Assembly (NCBI GenBank): GCA_900314975.1
Contig: OMXI01000001.1
Span: 62,001 to 126,000 of the forward strand
Source: an uncultured Eubacteriales bacterium
GTDB lineage: Bacteria > Bacillota > Clostridia > Oscillospirales > Ruminococcaceae
Direction of reading: 5' to 3'
Length of the DNA stretch: 64,000 bases
Position numbers and translations under genes: made by a program. Positions 16,795-24,159 of this stretch are shown piece by piece. The notes beneath the pieces are model-generated. The model was given only the letters and a program-made list of their open reading frames with translations. It made no database searches and was not told the DNA's origin. Within the stretch, counting starts at the first letter, position 1. Every line of letters begins with the position of its first letter.

Positions 16795-19700
16795 ATGTAC
16801 AAAAAAGTCTCGACAGACCTGAACTTTGTTCAGAGAGAAAAGCAGATCGAAAAATTCTGGGACGAGAACAACATCTTTGAAAAGAGCATTGATTCGCGCC
16901 GGAAGGGTGAATCATATGTATTCTATGACGGACCTCCGACGGCTAACGGCAAGCCGCACATCGGTCACGTTCTCACCCGTGCTATCAAGGATATGATACC
17001 GCGATACCACACAATGAAGGGTAAAATGGTTCCGAGAAAAGCAGGCTGGGACACTCACGGTCTGCCTGTTGAGCTGGAGGTTGAAAAGACCCTTGGCATT
17101 GACGGAAAGGATCAGATAGAAGAGTACGGACTTGAGCCTTTTATCAAAATGTGCAAGGAGTCGGTATGGAAATACAAGGGCATGTGGGAGGAGTTCTCCT
17201 CGGCTGTAGGCTTCTGGGCTGATATGGAAAACCCGTATGTTACTTACCACAATGATTTTATCGAGTCGGAGTGGTGGGCACTCAAGCAGATATACGACAA
17301 GGGACTGCTGTACAAGGGCTTCAAGATAGTCCCCTACTGCCCAAGGTGCGGAACTCCGCTTTCTTCTCACGAGGTGGCACAGGGCTACAAGACTGTAAAA
17401 GAGCGCTCGGCTATCGTACGTTTCAAGATAAAGGACAAGGACGAGTATTTCCTTGCGTGGACAACTACGCCGTGGACACTGCCTTCAAACGTTGCGCTGT
17501 GCGTAAACCCGTCTGACACTTACTGCAAGGTAAAGGCTGCTGACGGATACACATACATTATGGCGCAGGCACTGCTTGACACGGTGCTGGGAAGTCTTGC
17601 AAAGGACGGCGAAGCAGCTTACGAGGTGCTTGAGACTTATGTGGGCAAAGACCTTGAAAGAATGGAATACGAGCCTTTGTTTGAATGTGCGGGCATTAGC
17701 GCTGAAAAGCAGGGCAAAAAGGGACATTTCGTTACCTGCGACGACTATGTATCTATGACAGACGGTACAGGTATCGTTCATATCGCGCCTGCTTTCGGTG
17801 AGGACGATGCAAGAATAGGCAGAGCTTATGACCTGCCGTTTGTTCAGTTCGTTAACGCAAAGGGCGAGATGACAGAGGAAACGCCTTACGCCGGACTGTT
17901 TGTAAAGAAGGCAGACCCCGAGGTACTCAAAGACCTTGATGCGCAGGGCAAGCTGTTTGCTGCGCCGAAGTTCGAGCACGAGTATCCGCACTGCTGGAGA
18001 TGCAACTCCCCTCTTATCTACTACGCAAGAGATTCCTGGTTCATCAAGATGACCGACGTTAAGGACAGACTTATCGCCAATAACAACACTATCAACTGGA
18101 TACCTGAAAACATTGGCTCCGGACGTTTCGGCGACTGGCTGAAAAACGTTCAGGACTGGGGCATTTCAAGAAACAGATACTGGGGCACACCACTGAACAT
18201 ATGGGAGTGCGAGTGCGGTCACAGGCACTCTGTAGGGTCTATCGAGGAGCTTAAGTCTATGTCGGACAACTGCCCTGACGATATCGAGCTGCACAGACCG
18301 TATATTGACGCTGTAACTATCAAGTGTCCAAAGTGTGGCAAGCAGATGAAGAGAGTTCCGGAGGTTATTGACTGCTGGTTTGACTCGGGCTCAATGCCTT
18401 TCGCACAGCACCACTACCCGTTTGAGAACAAGGAGCTGTTCGAGAGCCAGTTCCCTGCTGACTTTATCTCCGAGGCTGTTGACCAGACAAGAGGCTGGTT
18501 CTACTCGCTGCTGGCTATATCGACGCTTATCTTTGACAAGGCTCCATACAAGAACGTAATTGTACTCGGTCTTGTTCAGGACGAGAACGGACAGAAGATG
18601 TCAAAGTCAAAGGGCAACGCTGTTGACCCGATGGAAGCTTTACAGACATACGGTGCTGATGCTATCAGATGGTATTTCTACACCAACTCTGCTCCGTGGC
18701 TGCCAAACAAGTTCCACGGTAAAGTGGTTACAGAGGGACAGAGAAAGTTTATGGGCACGCTGTGGAATACATATGCTTTCTACATTCTCTATGCGGATAT
18801 AGACAAGTTTGACCCGACAAAGTACGAAATCGAATACGACAAGCTGTCTGTAATGGACAAGTGGATCCTCTCAAAGATGAATTCTATGATAAAGGCTGCT
18901 GACGACAACCTTGCAAATTACAGGATACCCGAGGCTGCAAAGGCTATGCAGGAGTTTGTTGATGACCTTTCCAACTGGTATGTAAGACGCGGACGTGAAA
19001 GATACTGGGCACAGGGTATGAGCCAGGATAAGATAAATGCTTATATGACGCTGTACACGGCTCTTGTAAATCTTTGCAAGGTCGCTGCTCCGATGGTTCC
19101 GTTTATTACCGAGGAAATATATCAGAACCTTGTGAGAAACGTTGACAAGGACGCTCCCGAGAGCATTCACCTTTGCCTGTACCCAGAGGCCGACGAAAAG
19201 ATGATCGACAAGCAGCTTGAAAGCGATATGGACGAGGTGCTTGACATAGTTGTTCTGGGAAGAAGTGCAAGAAACGGCTCAAATCTCAAGAACAGACAGC
19301 CTTTGAGCGTTATGTACGTTTGTGCAGACCACGTTCTTGACAGTTTCTACACGGATATTATCAGAGACGAGCTGAACGTCAAGGAGGTTGTATTTACACA
19401 GGATGCATCCTCGTACATCGACTACAAGTTCAAGCCGCAGCTCAAGACGCTCGGACCGAAGTTCGGCAAGAACCTTGGCGAGATTAGAAATAACCTTGCA
19501 GAGCTTGACGGTCACAAGGCTATGGCAGAGCTTGACAGCACGGGATTCCTCAAGATGAACATTTCAACCGGCGAGATAACTCTGTCAAAGGAAGATGTGC
19601 TTATTGAATCGCAGCAGAAGGACGGCTTCTTCACGCTCACAGAGGGCAGAGTTACGGTTGCGCTCAGCACGACACTGACAGATGAGCTTATTGAGGAAGG

Positions 19701-19944
19701 CTTTGTAAGAGAGATCACCAGCAAGATCCAGACGATGCGTAAGGATTCGGGCTTTGAGGTAATGGACCACATCAACATCTATCTCACGGGCAACGACAAG
19801 CTCACAGAGCTGGTCAAGAAAAACGCAGAGCAGATAAGCCGCGACGTACTTGCGCAGGATATCAGGTTTGGCGAGACGGCTGAGAACTCAAAGGAGTGGG
19901 ATATCAACGGCGAGAAGGTCACTATCGGCGTTATAAGGCTCTAA
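16795..19944 (+). CDS. ileS: Isoleucyl-tRNA synthetase
   Basis: A 1,049-residue class I synthetase charging tRNA-Ile. Visible motifs are HIGH (residues 55-58, in GKPHIGHV), WDTHGLPVE, the editing-domain segment WTTTPWTLPSN, KMSKS (601-605) and DLSNWYVRRGRERYW of the anticodon-binding domain. Length and the sequence around HIGH resemble the long, eukaryote-like IleRS type 2 that several Clostridia carry in place of type 1. Type 2 enzymes are often less sensitive to mupirocin, which is an inference here. ATG 16795 follows AAAGGAAAG. The gene is monocistronic, controlled by the T-box leader and ended by the terminator at 19955-19988. Confidence 0.98.
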   Translation: MYKKVSTDLNFVQREKQIEKFWDENNIFEKSIDSRRKGESYVFYDGPPTANGKPHIGHVLTRAIKDMIPRYHTMKGKMVPRKAGWDTHGLPVELEVEKTLGIDGKDQIEEYGLEPFIKMCKESVWKYKGMWEEFSSAVGFWADMENPYVTYHNDFIESEWWALKQIYDKGLLYKGFKIVPYCPRCGTPLSSHEVAQGYKTVKERSAIVRFKIKDKDEYFLAWTTTPWTLPSNVALCVNPSDTYCKVKAADGYTYIMAQALLDTVLGSLAKDGEAAYEVLETYVGKDLERMEYEPLFECAGISAEKQGKKGHFVTCDDYVSMTDGTGIVHIAPAFGEDDARIGRAYDLPFVQFVNAKGEMTEETPYAGLFVKKADPEVLKDLDAQGKLFAAPKFEHEYPHCWRCNSPLIYYARDSWFIKMTDVKDRLIANNNTINWIPENIGSGRFGDWLKNVQDWGISRNRYWGTPLNIWECECGHRHSVGSIEELKSMSDNCPDDIELHRPYIDAVTIKCPKCGKQMKRVPEVIDCWFDSGSMPFAQHHYPFENKELFESQFPADFISEAVDQTRGWFYSLLAISTLIFDKAPYKNVIVLGLVQDENGQKMSKSKGNAVDPMEALQTYGADAIRWYFYTNSAPWLPNKFHGKVVTEGQRKFMGTLWNTYAFYILYADIDKFDPTKYEIEYDKLSVMDKWILSKMNSMIKAADDNLANYRIPEAAKAMQEFVDDLSNWYVRRGRERYWAQGMSQDKINAYMTLYTALVNLCKVAAPMVPFITEEIYQNLVRNVDKDAPESIHLCLYPEADEKMIDKQLESDMDEVLDIVVLGRSARNGSNLKNRQPLSVMYVCADHVLDSFYTDIIRDELNVKEVVFTQDASSYIDYKFKPQLKTLGPKFGKNLGEIRNNLAELDGHKAMAELDSTGFLKMNISTGEITLSKEDVLIESQQKDGFFTLTEGRVTVALSTTLTDELIEEGFVREITSKIQTMRKDSGFEVMDHINIYLTGNDKLTELVKKNAEQISRDVLAQDIRFGETAENSKEWDINGEKVTIGVIRL

Positions 19945-19954
19945 AAACAACATC

Positions 19955-19988
19955 AGCGGTGAAGGCTATATGCTTTCACCGCTTTTTC
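19955..19988 (+). terminator. Intrinsic terminator after ileS
   Basis: AGCGGTGAA (19955-19963) pairs with TTCACCGCT (19975-19983), followed by TTTTT. Confidence 0.92.
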
Positions 19989-20035
19989 ATTGCTATAAAA
20001 CTTCCCTGCCGACAGCTGAAGCGCTGCGACAGCCG

Positions 20036-20064
20036 AAAAAAAACTCCCACGAGATTTGTGGGAG
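20036..20064 (-). terminator. Minus-strand terminator of the candidate small RNA
   Basis: CTCCCAC (20044-20050) pairs with GTGGGAG (20058-20064), and eight T follow on the minus strand (20036-20043). On the plus strand no T run follows, so it works only leftward, where no coding gene ends. Confidence 0.85.
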
Positions 20065-20229
20065 CCAAAAAATAAAAAATTATAGGGGAGAAGTTGTAGA
20101 TAAATCTACAACCAAATATATGAAGGCCTGGGGTAAAAGCCAACATACCAAAGTTGTTATAGGAAAACCCTTTCGTTTTCCTTGTTAATATAATAGCCTA
20201 TTCATATGAACAGGATATTAAAACTTTTT
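20036..20229 (-). ncRNA. Candidate structured small RNA of about 194 nt
   Basis: No reading frame explains this stretch, but it is bounded like a gene on the minus strand: a promoter at 20236-20264 and an intrinsic terminator at 20036-20064. Between them lie the palindrome TTCATATGAA (20201-20210), the hairpin AGGAAAAC...GTTTTCCT (20161-20182), a stem combining TATG/CATA with GGC/GCC (20120-20146 region), and an 8-bp hairpin GTTGTAGA-TTTA-TCTACAAC (20093-20112). U-rich sequence near the 3' end could pair with the A-rich 5' end to close the molecule. Length and architecture recall widespread clostridial RNAs such as raiA or 6S, but I cannot assign it by eye. Confidence 0.6.
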
Positions 20230-20235
20230 ACGTAT

Positions 20236-20264
20236 ATTATGAATTTTGTTGAATTTACTGTTAA
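20236..20264 (-). promoter_or_regulatory. Promoter candidate for the minus-strand small RNA
   Basis: Minus-strand TTAACA (20259-20264), 17 bp, CATAAT (20236-20241), each box five of six to consensus. It overlaps the plus-strand -35 region of rsmE, so the two promoters face away from each other and may compete. Confidence 0.55.
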
Positions 20265-20277
20265 ACTATGTTATACT
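20249..20277 (+). promoter_or_regulatory. Promoter of rsmE
   Basis: TTGAAT (20249-20254), 17 bp, TATACT (20272-20277), about 60 nt before the start codon. Confidence 0.75.
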
Positions 20278-20336
20278 AAATTTGTAGAAAACCTTTTCGG
20301 ATATATAAAATTTAATAATTGTTACAGGAGGTAAAA

Positions 20337-21062
20337 ATGCCACGATTTTTTGCGCAAAAGCGCGCTTTTTCGGGAACATCTGTTACGCTTGAAAAGCCTG
20401 ATTCGATACATATCGGCAGGAGTCTTCGCATGCGTATCGGCGATGAAATAACCGTATGCTGTGAGAGTGAGGAGTACAGCTGCCGTATAAAGTCAATATC
20501 GGACGAAAATGTCGTATGTGATATAATTTCCTCGGAAATAAGCCGCAGCGAGCCTGATATAAAGGTCACGCTGTTTCAGGCTGTGCCAAAGGGTGACAAG
20601 CTGGATACTATTGTACAAAAGGCTGTTGAACTGGGCGTGACAAACATCTGCCCTGTTCTGACGAGCCGCTGCGTTGCAAGACCAACGCAAAAGGATTTTG
20701 AAAAGAAGCGCGAACGCTTGCAGAGGATAGCTCTTGAGGCTGCAAAGCAGTGCGGGCGCGGTATCATACCGCAGGTCAGCGGTCTGCTCACGCTCGAACA
20801 GGCATCTGAACAGCTGGCTGAAAACGACTTCCCTCTTATCTGCTACGAATGCGGCGGCGTTAGCTTTGGCAGTGTCGGGCTGAAAAATGATTCCAGCATT
20901 GGAATTTTTATCGGCAGCGAAGGCGGATTTGAAAAGAGCGAGGTAGAGCTTTGCACATCAAAGGGTGCAACGGCTATCGGGCTCGGACCGCGGATACTGC
21001 GCTGTGAGACTGCACCGCTCGCTGCACTGAGCATTGTAATGAACCTGACGGGGAATATGTAG
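20337..21062 (+). CDS. rsmE: 16S rRNA (uracil-1498-N3)-methyltransferase RsmE
   Basis: A 241-residue SPOUT-class methyltransferase that methylates U1498 of 16S rRNA with S-adenosylmethionine. A PUA-like N-terminal domain (PRFFAQKRAF) leads to the knotted catalytic domain with KGDKLDTIVQKAVELGV, the SAM-loop segment IFIGSEGGFEKSEVE and the terminal LGPRILRCETAPLAAL. Length is normal. ATG 20337 follows a perfect AGGAGG at seven nt; an upstream in-frame start would overlap that site. It is probably monocistronic, and no clear terminator follows. Confidence 0.95.
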   Translation: MPRFFAQKRAFSGTSVTLEKPDSIHIGRSLRMRIGDEITVCCESEEYSCRIKSISDENVVCDIISSEISRSEPDIKVTLFQAVPKGDKLDTIVQKAVELGVTNICPVLTSRCVARPTQKDFEKKRERLQRIALEAAKQCGRGIIPQVSGLLTLEQASEQLAENDFPLICYECGGVSFGSVGLKNDSSIGIFIGSEGGFEKSEVELCTSKGATAIGLGPRILRCETAPLAALSIVMNLTGNM

Positions 21063-21130
21063 TAATTAGTCAATCGGGACAAAAGCTTTTAAAAAAAATA
21101 TACATTTTGCAAGAAATGTACAAAAAGTGC

Positions 21131-21159
21131 TTGATTTTTTGTGGCGAATGTGTTATACT
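21131..21159 (+). promoter_or_regulatory. Promoter of the small acidic membrane protein
   Basis: TTGATT (21131-21136), 17 bp, TATACT (21154-21159). Confidence 0.75.
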
Positions 21160-21211
21160 GTATGTAATCTAATTTATTGTTAGAAATCAATTCAAAGGAG
21201 TGTATTTGATT

Positions 21212-21439
21212 ATGTCCACTATTTTTAAGATTCTTGCTGTTGTTGGTGCAGTAGCAGTTGCTGTTGCAGCTTTCCTGGCTTTCAAGAAGCACAAGGAGCT
21301 TGAGGACTACGATTATGAGGACCTCGATGACGATTTTGATGATTGCTGCGATTGCGATGATTGCAAAGAGACAACAGACGACGCTGAGGCTGATCTCGAC
21401 AAGGTCGAGGACGCTGTTGAGGACGTTGACAAGGACTAA
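21212..21439 (+). CDS. Small membrane protein with acidic, Cys-rich tail
   Basis: A 75-residue protein of unknown function. Residues 4-26 form one membrane helix (Ile/Ala/Val-rich), followed by a KKHK stop-transfer and a very acidic cytoplasmic tail. The tail contains CCDCDDC (four closely spaced Cys among Asp) and then a regular Asp/Glu/Ala/Val helix. The single-helix-plus-charged-tail layout recalls YtxH-like proteins, but the Cys cluster is unusual and could bind a metal. ATG 21212 has AAAGGAG eleven nt upstream; TTG 21206 is a possible alternative. It has its own promoter and terminator, so it is a deliberate single-gene unit. Confidence 0.75.
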   Translation: MSTIFKILAVVGAVAVAVAAFLAFKKHKELEDYDYEDLDDDFDDCCDCDDCKETTDDAEADLDKVEDAVEDVDKD

Positions 21440-21452
21440 TTCAAGACTTGCA

Positions 21453-21482
21453 AGGGATCCGCTTTATGCGGGTCCTTTTTTT
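21453..21482 (+). terminator. Intrinsic terminator after the small acidic protein
   Basis: AGGGATCCGC and GCGGGTCCTT pair around TTTAT, followed by a run of T. Confidence 0.85.
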
Positions 21483-21499
21483 GTTTAAAAGACACAACA

Positions 21500-21526
21500 A
21501 AAGGGCTTACATACAGCAAGCCCTTT
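21500..21526. terminator. Terminator after ptsH
   Basis: AAAGGGCTT (21500-21508) and AAGCCCTTT (21518-21526) form a stem between convergent genes, with a T-rich flank on the minus strand. Confidence 0.75.
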
Positions 21527-21543
21527 GTTTTATCGTATGTTTA

Positions 21544-21816
21544 TTAGCGAGCGTCCTCTGAAAAACCGCTGTCAACCAGGTCAACCAGACCCTTTACAGC
21601 ATCCTCTTCATCAGCGCCGTCAGCGATGATCCTGATTGTAGTGCCGCCTACGATACCAAGAGAAAGGATACCGAGAAGGCTCTTTGCGTTTACTCTTCTC
21701 TCCTCTTTCTCGATCCAGATAGATGACTTGAACTCGTTAGCCTTCTGGATAAAGAATGTTGCAGGACGAGCGTGAAGACCTACCTGATTCTGAACAACAA
21801 CGTCTTTTACGAACAT
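21544..21816 (-). CDS. ptsH: HPr family phosphocarrier protein
   Basis: A 90-residue HPr. It has the phospho-acceptor His15 in GLHARPA and a Ser46 in KSLLGI, the HPr-kinase site used for catabolite control in Firmicutes, so it can serve both sugar transport and regulation. No ptsI or EII genes are adjacent; it stands alone with a good promoter at 21900-21928 and a terminator at 21500-21526. ATG 21816 follows GGAGAG. A 70-90 nt leader precedes it. Without ptsI nearby, a mainly regulatory role is possible. Confidence 0.93.
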   Translation of the reverse strand: MFVKDVVVQNQVGLHARPATFFIQKANEFKSSIWIEKEERRVNAKSLLGILSLGIVGGTTIRIIADGADEEDAVKGLVDLVDSGFSEDAR

Positions 21817-21899
21817 AATAATCTCTCCATTTCATTATTATCTTTTGGTAAAAACACAATATTTACAGGTTTGCATATCCCTTTCACCTGATATATAGT

Positions 21900-21928
21900 A
21901 TTATACTCTCAAAAAATTGTTTCGTCAA
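21900..21928 (-). promoter_or_regulatory. Promoter of ptsH
   Basis: Minus-strand TTGACG (21923-21928), 17 bp, TATAAT (21900-21905). Between here and trmD (22109) I see no gene, only AT-rich sequence. Confidence 0.85.
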
Positions 21929-22108
21929 CGCAAAAATTAGACAAACAGTATATTTTTGCGATATTTTTGTATGTATCAACTAAAATGAGTCAACTAATGC
22001 TGTTTGTTTTGTTTATTCTGTACAGAAAATGTGGTCTGAAAAGGCGAAACGTACAAAAGTTCTTAACATCTTTGTCAAGTCTAAACAAAGAGATTAGATT
22101 TTTATGAA

Positions 22109-22834
22109 TTATTCTTCGCCATTTTTGTGTAAAATTGCTAAATCGGCAGGGGTAAGCTCGACCTTTTCAAGCAGCTCGGGTCTTTTTTTCTGCGTGATAA
22201 GAAGTGCCTGCTCGTGCCGCCATTTGAGTATATTTGCGTGGTGTCCCGAAAGCAGTACCTGCGGCACCTGCTTATCGTGCCATATTTCAGGGCGGGTGTA
22301 CTGCGGATACTCCAAAAGCCCGTTATAGTGGCTCTCGTCCTCGTAGCAGTCGGCTTTGGAGAGGGTACCATCAAGCATTCTGACCACGCTGTCGACAAGC
22401 ACAAGTGCAGGCAGCTCGCCACCTGTAAGCACATAGTCGCCGATGGATATCTCCTCGTCAACTATCTCCTCGATAACACGCTCGTCAACGCCCTCATAGT
22501 GACCGCAGAGGATAAATATATCGTCAAGCTGCGAAAGCTCCTTTGCGCGCTGCTGCGTGAGCGTTCTGCCCTGCGGGGACATATAGATAACGTGCGGCTT
22601 TCTGCCCTCGGTGACGGCTTTGAAGCAGTTGTAGACAGGCTCGCACTGCATAAGCATGCCCTGTCTTTCGCTGTACGGAGTATCGTCTACCCTGCGGTGC
22701 TTATCAAGCGTATAGTCACGGATATTGTGGCATTTGACCGTAAAGATGCCCTTGTCTCTGGCTCTGCCCACAACGCTCTGGGAGAGGTAATTCTCAAGCA
22801 TTTCAGGGAAAAGCGTTGCTATATCAATTCTCAT
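22109..22834 (-). CDS. trmD: tRNA (guanine-37-N1)-methyltransferase TrmD
   Basis: A 241-residue SPOUT methyltransferase that makes m1G37 in tRNAs, preventing frameshifting. The knot motifs are clear: YMSPQGRTL, LCGHYEGVDERV and ISIGDYVLTGGELPA. The loop that normally reads GGGxGM is SERQGM here (residues 55-60), so two or three of the usual glycines are missing while Gly59 is kept. The rest of the protein and its length are normal, so it is likely active. It is third in rimM-VOC-trmD, an arrangement that usually has rimM and trmD adjacent. Confidence 0.96.
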   Translation of the reverse strand: MRIDIATLFPEMLENYLSQSVVGRARDKGIFTVKCHNIRDYTLDKHRRVDDTPYSERQGMLMQCEPVYNCFKAVTEGRKPHVIYMSPQGRTLTQQRAKELSQLDDIFILCGHYEGVDERVIEEIVDEEISIGDYVLTGGELPALVLVDSVVRMLDGTLSKADCYEDESHYNGLLEYPQYTRPEIWHDKQVPQVLLSGHHANILKWRHEQALLITQKKRPELLEKVELTPADLAILHKNGEE

Positions 22835-22847
22835 ATCAATTTCCTTT

Positions 22848-23228
22848 TCAGACTGTTAGTTCTATCCTGTTGCCCTGTGCATCTTCAATGCAGCTTTCGT
22901 AATAGCCGTCGCCTGTTGTTCTCGGGCCGCTAATTACGGTATAGCCGTCATTTTTAAGTCTTTGGGTCAGACTGTCTACCGCTTCGGCGCTGCCAAGGCT
23001 GAAAGATATATGTGCAAATCCCAAAGAATCTGAGGTCTGCTTACCGGTGATACTTGGCTTTGACATTATCTCAAGCCTTGCACCCTCATCAAAATCAAGG
23101 AAATACGAGCAAAAGCCTGTTTTCTGATTACGGTACAGCTTTCCCGAGCGCGCACCAAAGTATTTTTCATAAAACGACCTTGCGGCTTCAAGGTCTGAGT
23201 AATAGATCGCTGCATGAACTATCTTCAC
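22848..23228 (-). CDS. VOC (glyoxalase/bleomycin-resistance fold) family protein
   Basis: A 126-residue single-module vicinal-oxygen-chelate protein. The two beta-alpha-beta-beta-beta halves are visible: VHAAIYYSDLEAARSFYEKYFG, LEIMSKP, FAHISFSLG, GYTVISGPR and the terminal GNRIEL. Metal-ligand candidates are His5, the Glu of LEIM, the His of FAHIS and the Glu of NRIEL. Its substrate is unknown; relatives include glyoxalase I and antibiotic-sequestering proteins. GTG 23228 is the likely start, one base after the TGA of rimM with a GGAGG-like site inside rimM. It sits between rimM and trmD and is probably cotranscribed with them. Confidence 0.85.
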   Translation of the reverse strand: MKIVHAAIYYSDLEAARSFYEKYFGARSGKLYRNQKTGFCSYFLDFDEGARLEIMSKPSITGKQTSDSLGFAHISFSLGSAEAVDSLTQRLKNDGYTVISGPRTTGDGYYESCIEDAQGNRIELTV

Positions 23229-23229
23229 G

Positions 23230-23748
23230 TCACCTGACCTCCTCTGCGCCCTCGAACAGCCCTTCAAGCGGTGTTATAAGCATTTCACCGCCCTGGATAT
23301 CTGTCTGCTTTACAACTTCCTTTATCGCGGGGATATAGTACATCTTGCCGTCAGGTGCTTTAATATGGTACACGTCGTTTGCGCCTGTCTGCGTAACATC
23401 GGTTATCTCGCCGTAAACTCTGCCCGAATCTGCGTCCTTTACGGCAAGCCCGATAAGGTCTTGTATAAAATATGCGCCCTCTTCAAGCTCGACATCGTCT
23501 CTGTCAAGGTAAAGCACTCTGTTGCGCAGTTTTTGTGCATCGTTGGCGGTATCTGTGCCTTTTATCTTCATTACCACTATATTCTTGGCTACACGCGCGT
23601 GTTCTACCTCAATGGGTGTCCCGCTTTTATAATAAAGTGTATCCAGCTCGCACAAAAGCTGCGGGTCGTCGCACCAAGGCTGAACCTTGACCTCGCCTTT
23701 AATGCCGAACACAGAAACTATTTTACCCGTTTCAATGAGCTTTTTCAT
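23230..23748 (-). CDS. rimM: Ribosome maturation factor RimM
   Basis: A 172-residue RimM that binds ribosomal protein S19 and assists maturation of the 30S head. The N-terminal domain carries GKIVSVFGIKGEVKVQPW and the C-terminal PRC-barrel carries YFIQDLIGL, GEITDVTQTGANDVY and the terminal GEMLITPLEGL. Length matches the family. ATG 23748 follows AGGAGT. It heads a three-gene unit with a VOC protein and trmD, transcribed from the promoter at 23781-23809. Confidence 0.95.
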   Translation of the reverse strand: MKKLIETGKIVSVFGIKGEVKVQPWCDDPQLLCELDTLYYKSGTPIEVEHARVAKNIVVMKIKGTDTANDAQKLRNRVLYLDRDDVELEEGAYFIQDLIGLAVKDADSGRVYGEITDVTQTGANDVYHIKAPDGKMYYIPAIKEVVKQTDIQGGEMLITPLEGLFEGAEEVR

Positions 23749-23780
23749 ACACGCACTCCTCTTTTTTTAATTCTTTGATT

Positions 23781-23809
23781 AGTATAGCACACCTTTAAAC
23801 ATATTTCAA
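23781..23809 (-). promoter_or_regulatory. Promoter of rimM
   Basis: Minus-strand TTGAAA (23804-23809), 17 bp, TATACT (23781-23786). Confidence 0.8.
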
Positions 23810-23818
23810 GGCGGAAAA

Positions 23819-24015
23819 TTGACAGAGTTAACAAAAATTTTAATAATTACAAAATGGTTACGAAAAGCAGCGCAATGAGTGTGCAAAACAGCGCGGAAAT
23901 CGCTGTACAGGCTTGCCTTTAACAGAAAATTAACACATACAGCGGTCAAATGTGTTACAATTTGTAATATCTAATTGCATTCGCTCGGCGTTTGTCTAAA
24001 ATGACAAACTTTTTT
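23819..24015 (+). other. Structured 400-bp intergenic region, possible small RNA or leader
   Basis: No coding frame stands out between rimM (23748) and the PucR-type gene (24160). On the plus strand there is a promoter-like TTGACA (23819-23824) with AATAAT 17 bp later. A hairpin AACACAT...ATGTGTT lies around 23932-23957, the dyad TTACAA-T-TTGTAA at 23955-23967, and the hairpin GTTTGTC-TAAAAT-GACAAAC (23990-24009) is followed by six T. Together they could define a short plus-strand RNA of about 160 nt. Evidence is from pattern only. Confidence 0.35.
23990..24015 (+). terminator. Terminator-like hairpin upstream of the PucR-type gene
   Basis: GTTTGTC (23990-23996) pairs with GACAAAC (24003-24009) and is followed by TTTTTT (24010-24015). 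The stem is AT-rich and therefore weak. Confidence 0.5.
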
Positions 24016-24037
24016 GCACATTTTTACTATATAGCAC

Positions 24038-24066
24038 TTGCAAAATGGATTTGTTTTTGTTATAAT
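24038..24066 (+). promoter_or_regulatory. Promoter of the PucR-type regulator
   Basis: TTGCAA (24038-24043), 17 bp, TATAAT (24061-24066), giving a leader of about 87 nt. Confidence 0.8.
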
Positions 24067-24159
24067 AGTGTTATGTTACAAAAGTGTGCTCGTTTGTCAC
24101 GGGTACATTCAGCAAATTAACAATGCGAACAATATTTATGCAAGTAGAGGAGAAATACT

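Noticed and set aside
20093-20112. GTTGTAGA-TAAA-TCTACAAC as an rsmE operator
   Set aside because: It lies more than 130 bp upstream of the rsmE promoter and inside the predicted minus-strand RNA, so an RNA hairpin is the better reading.
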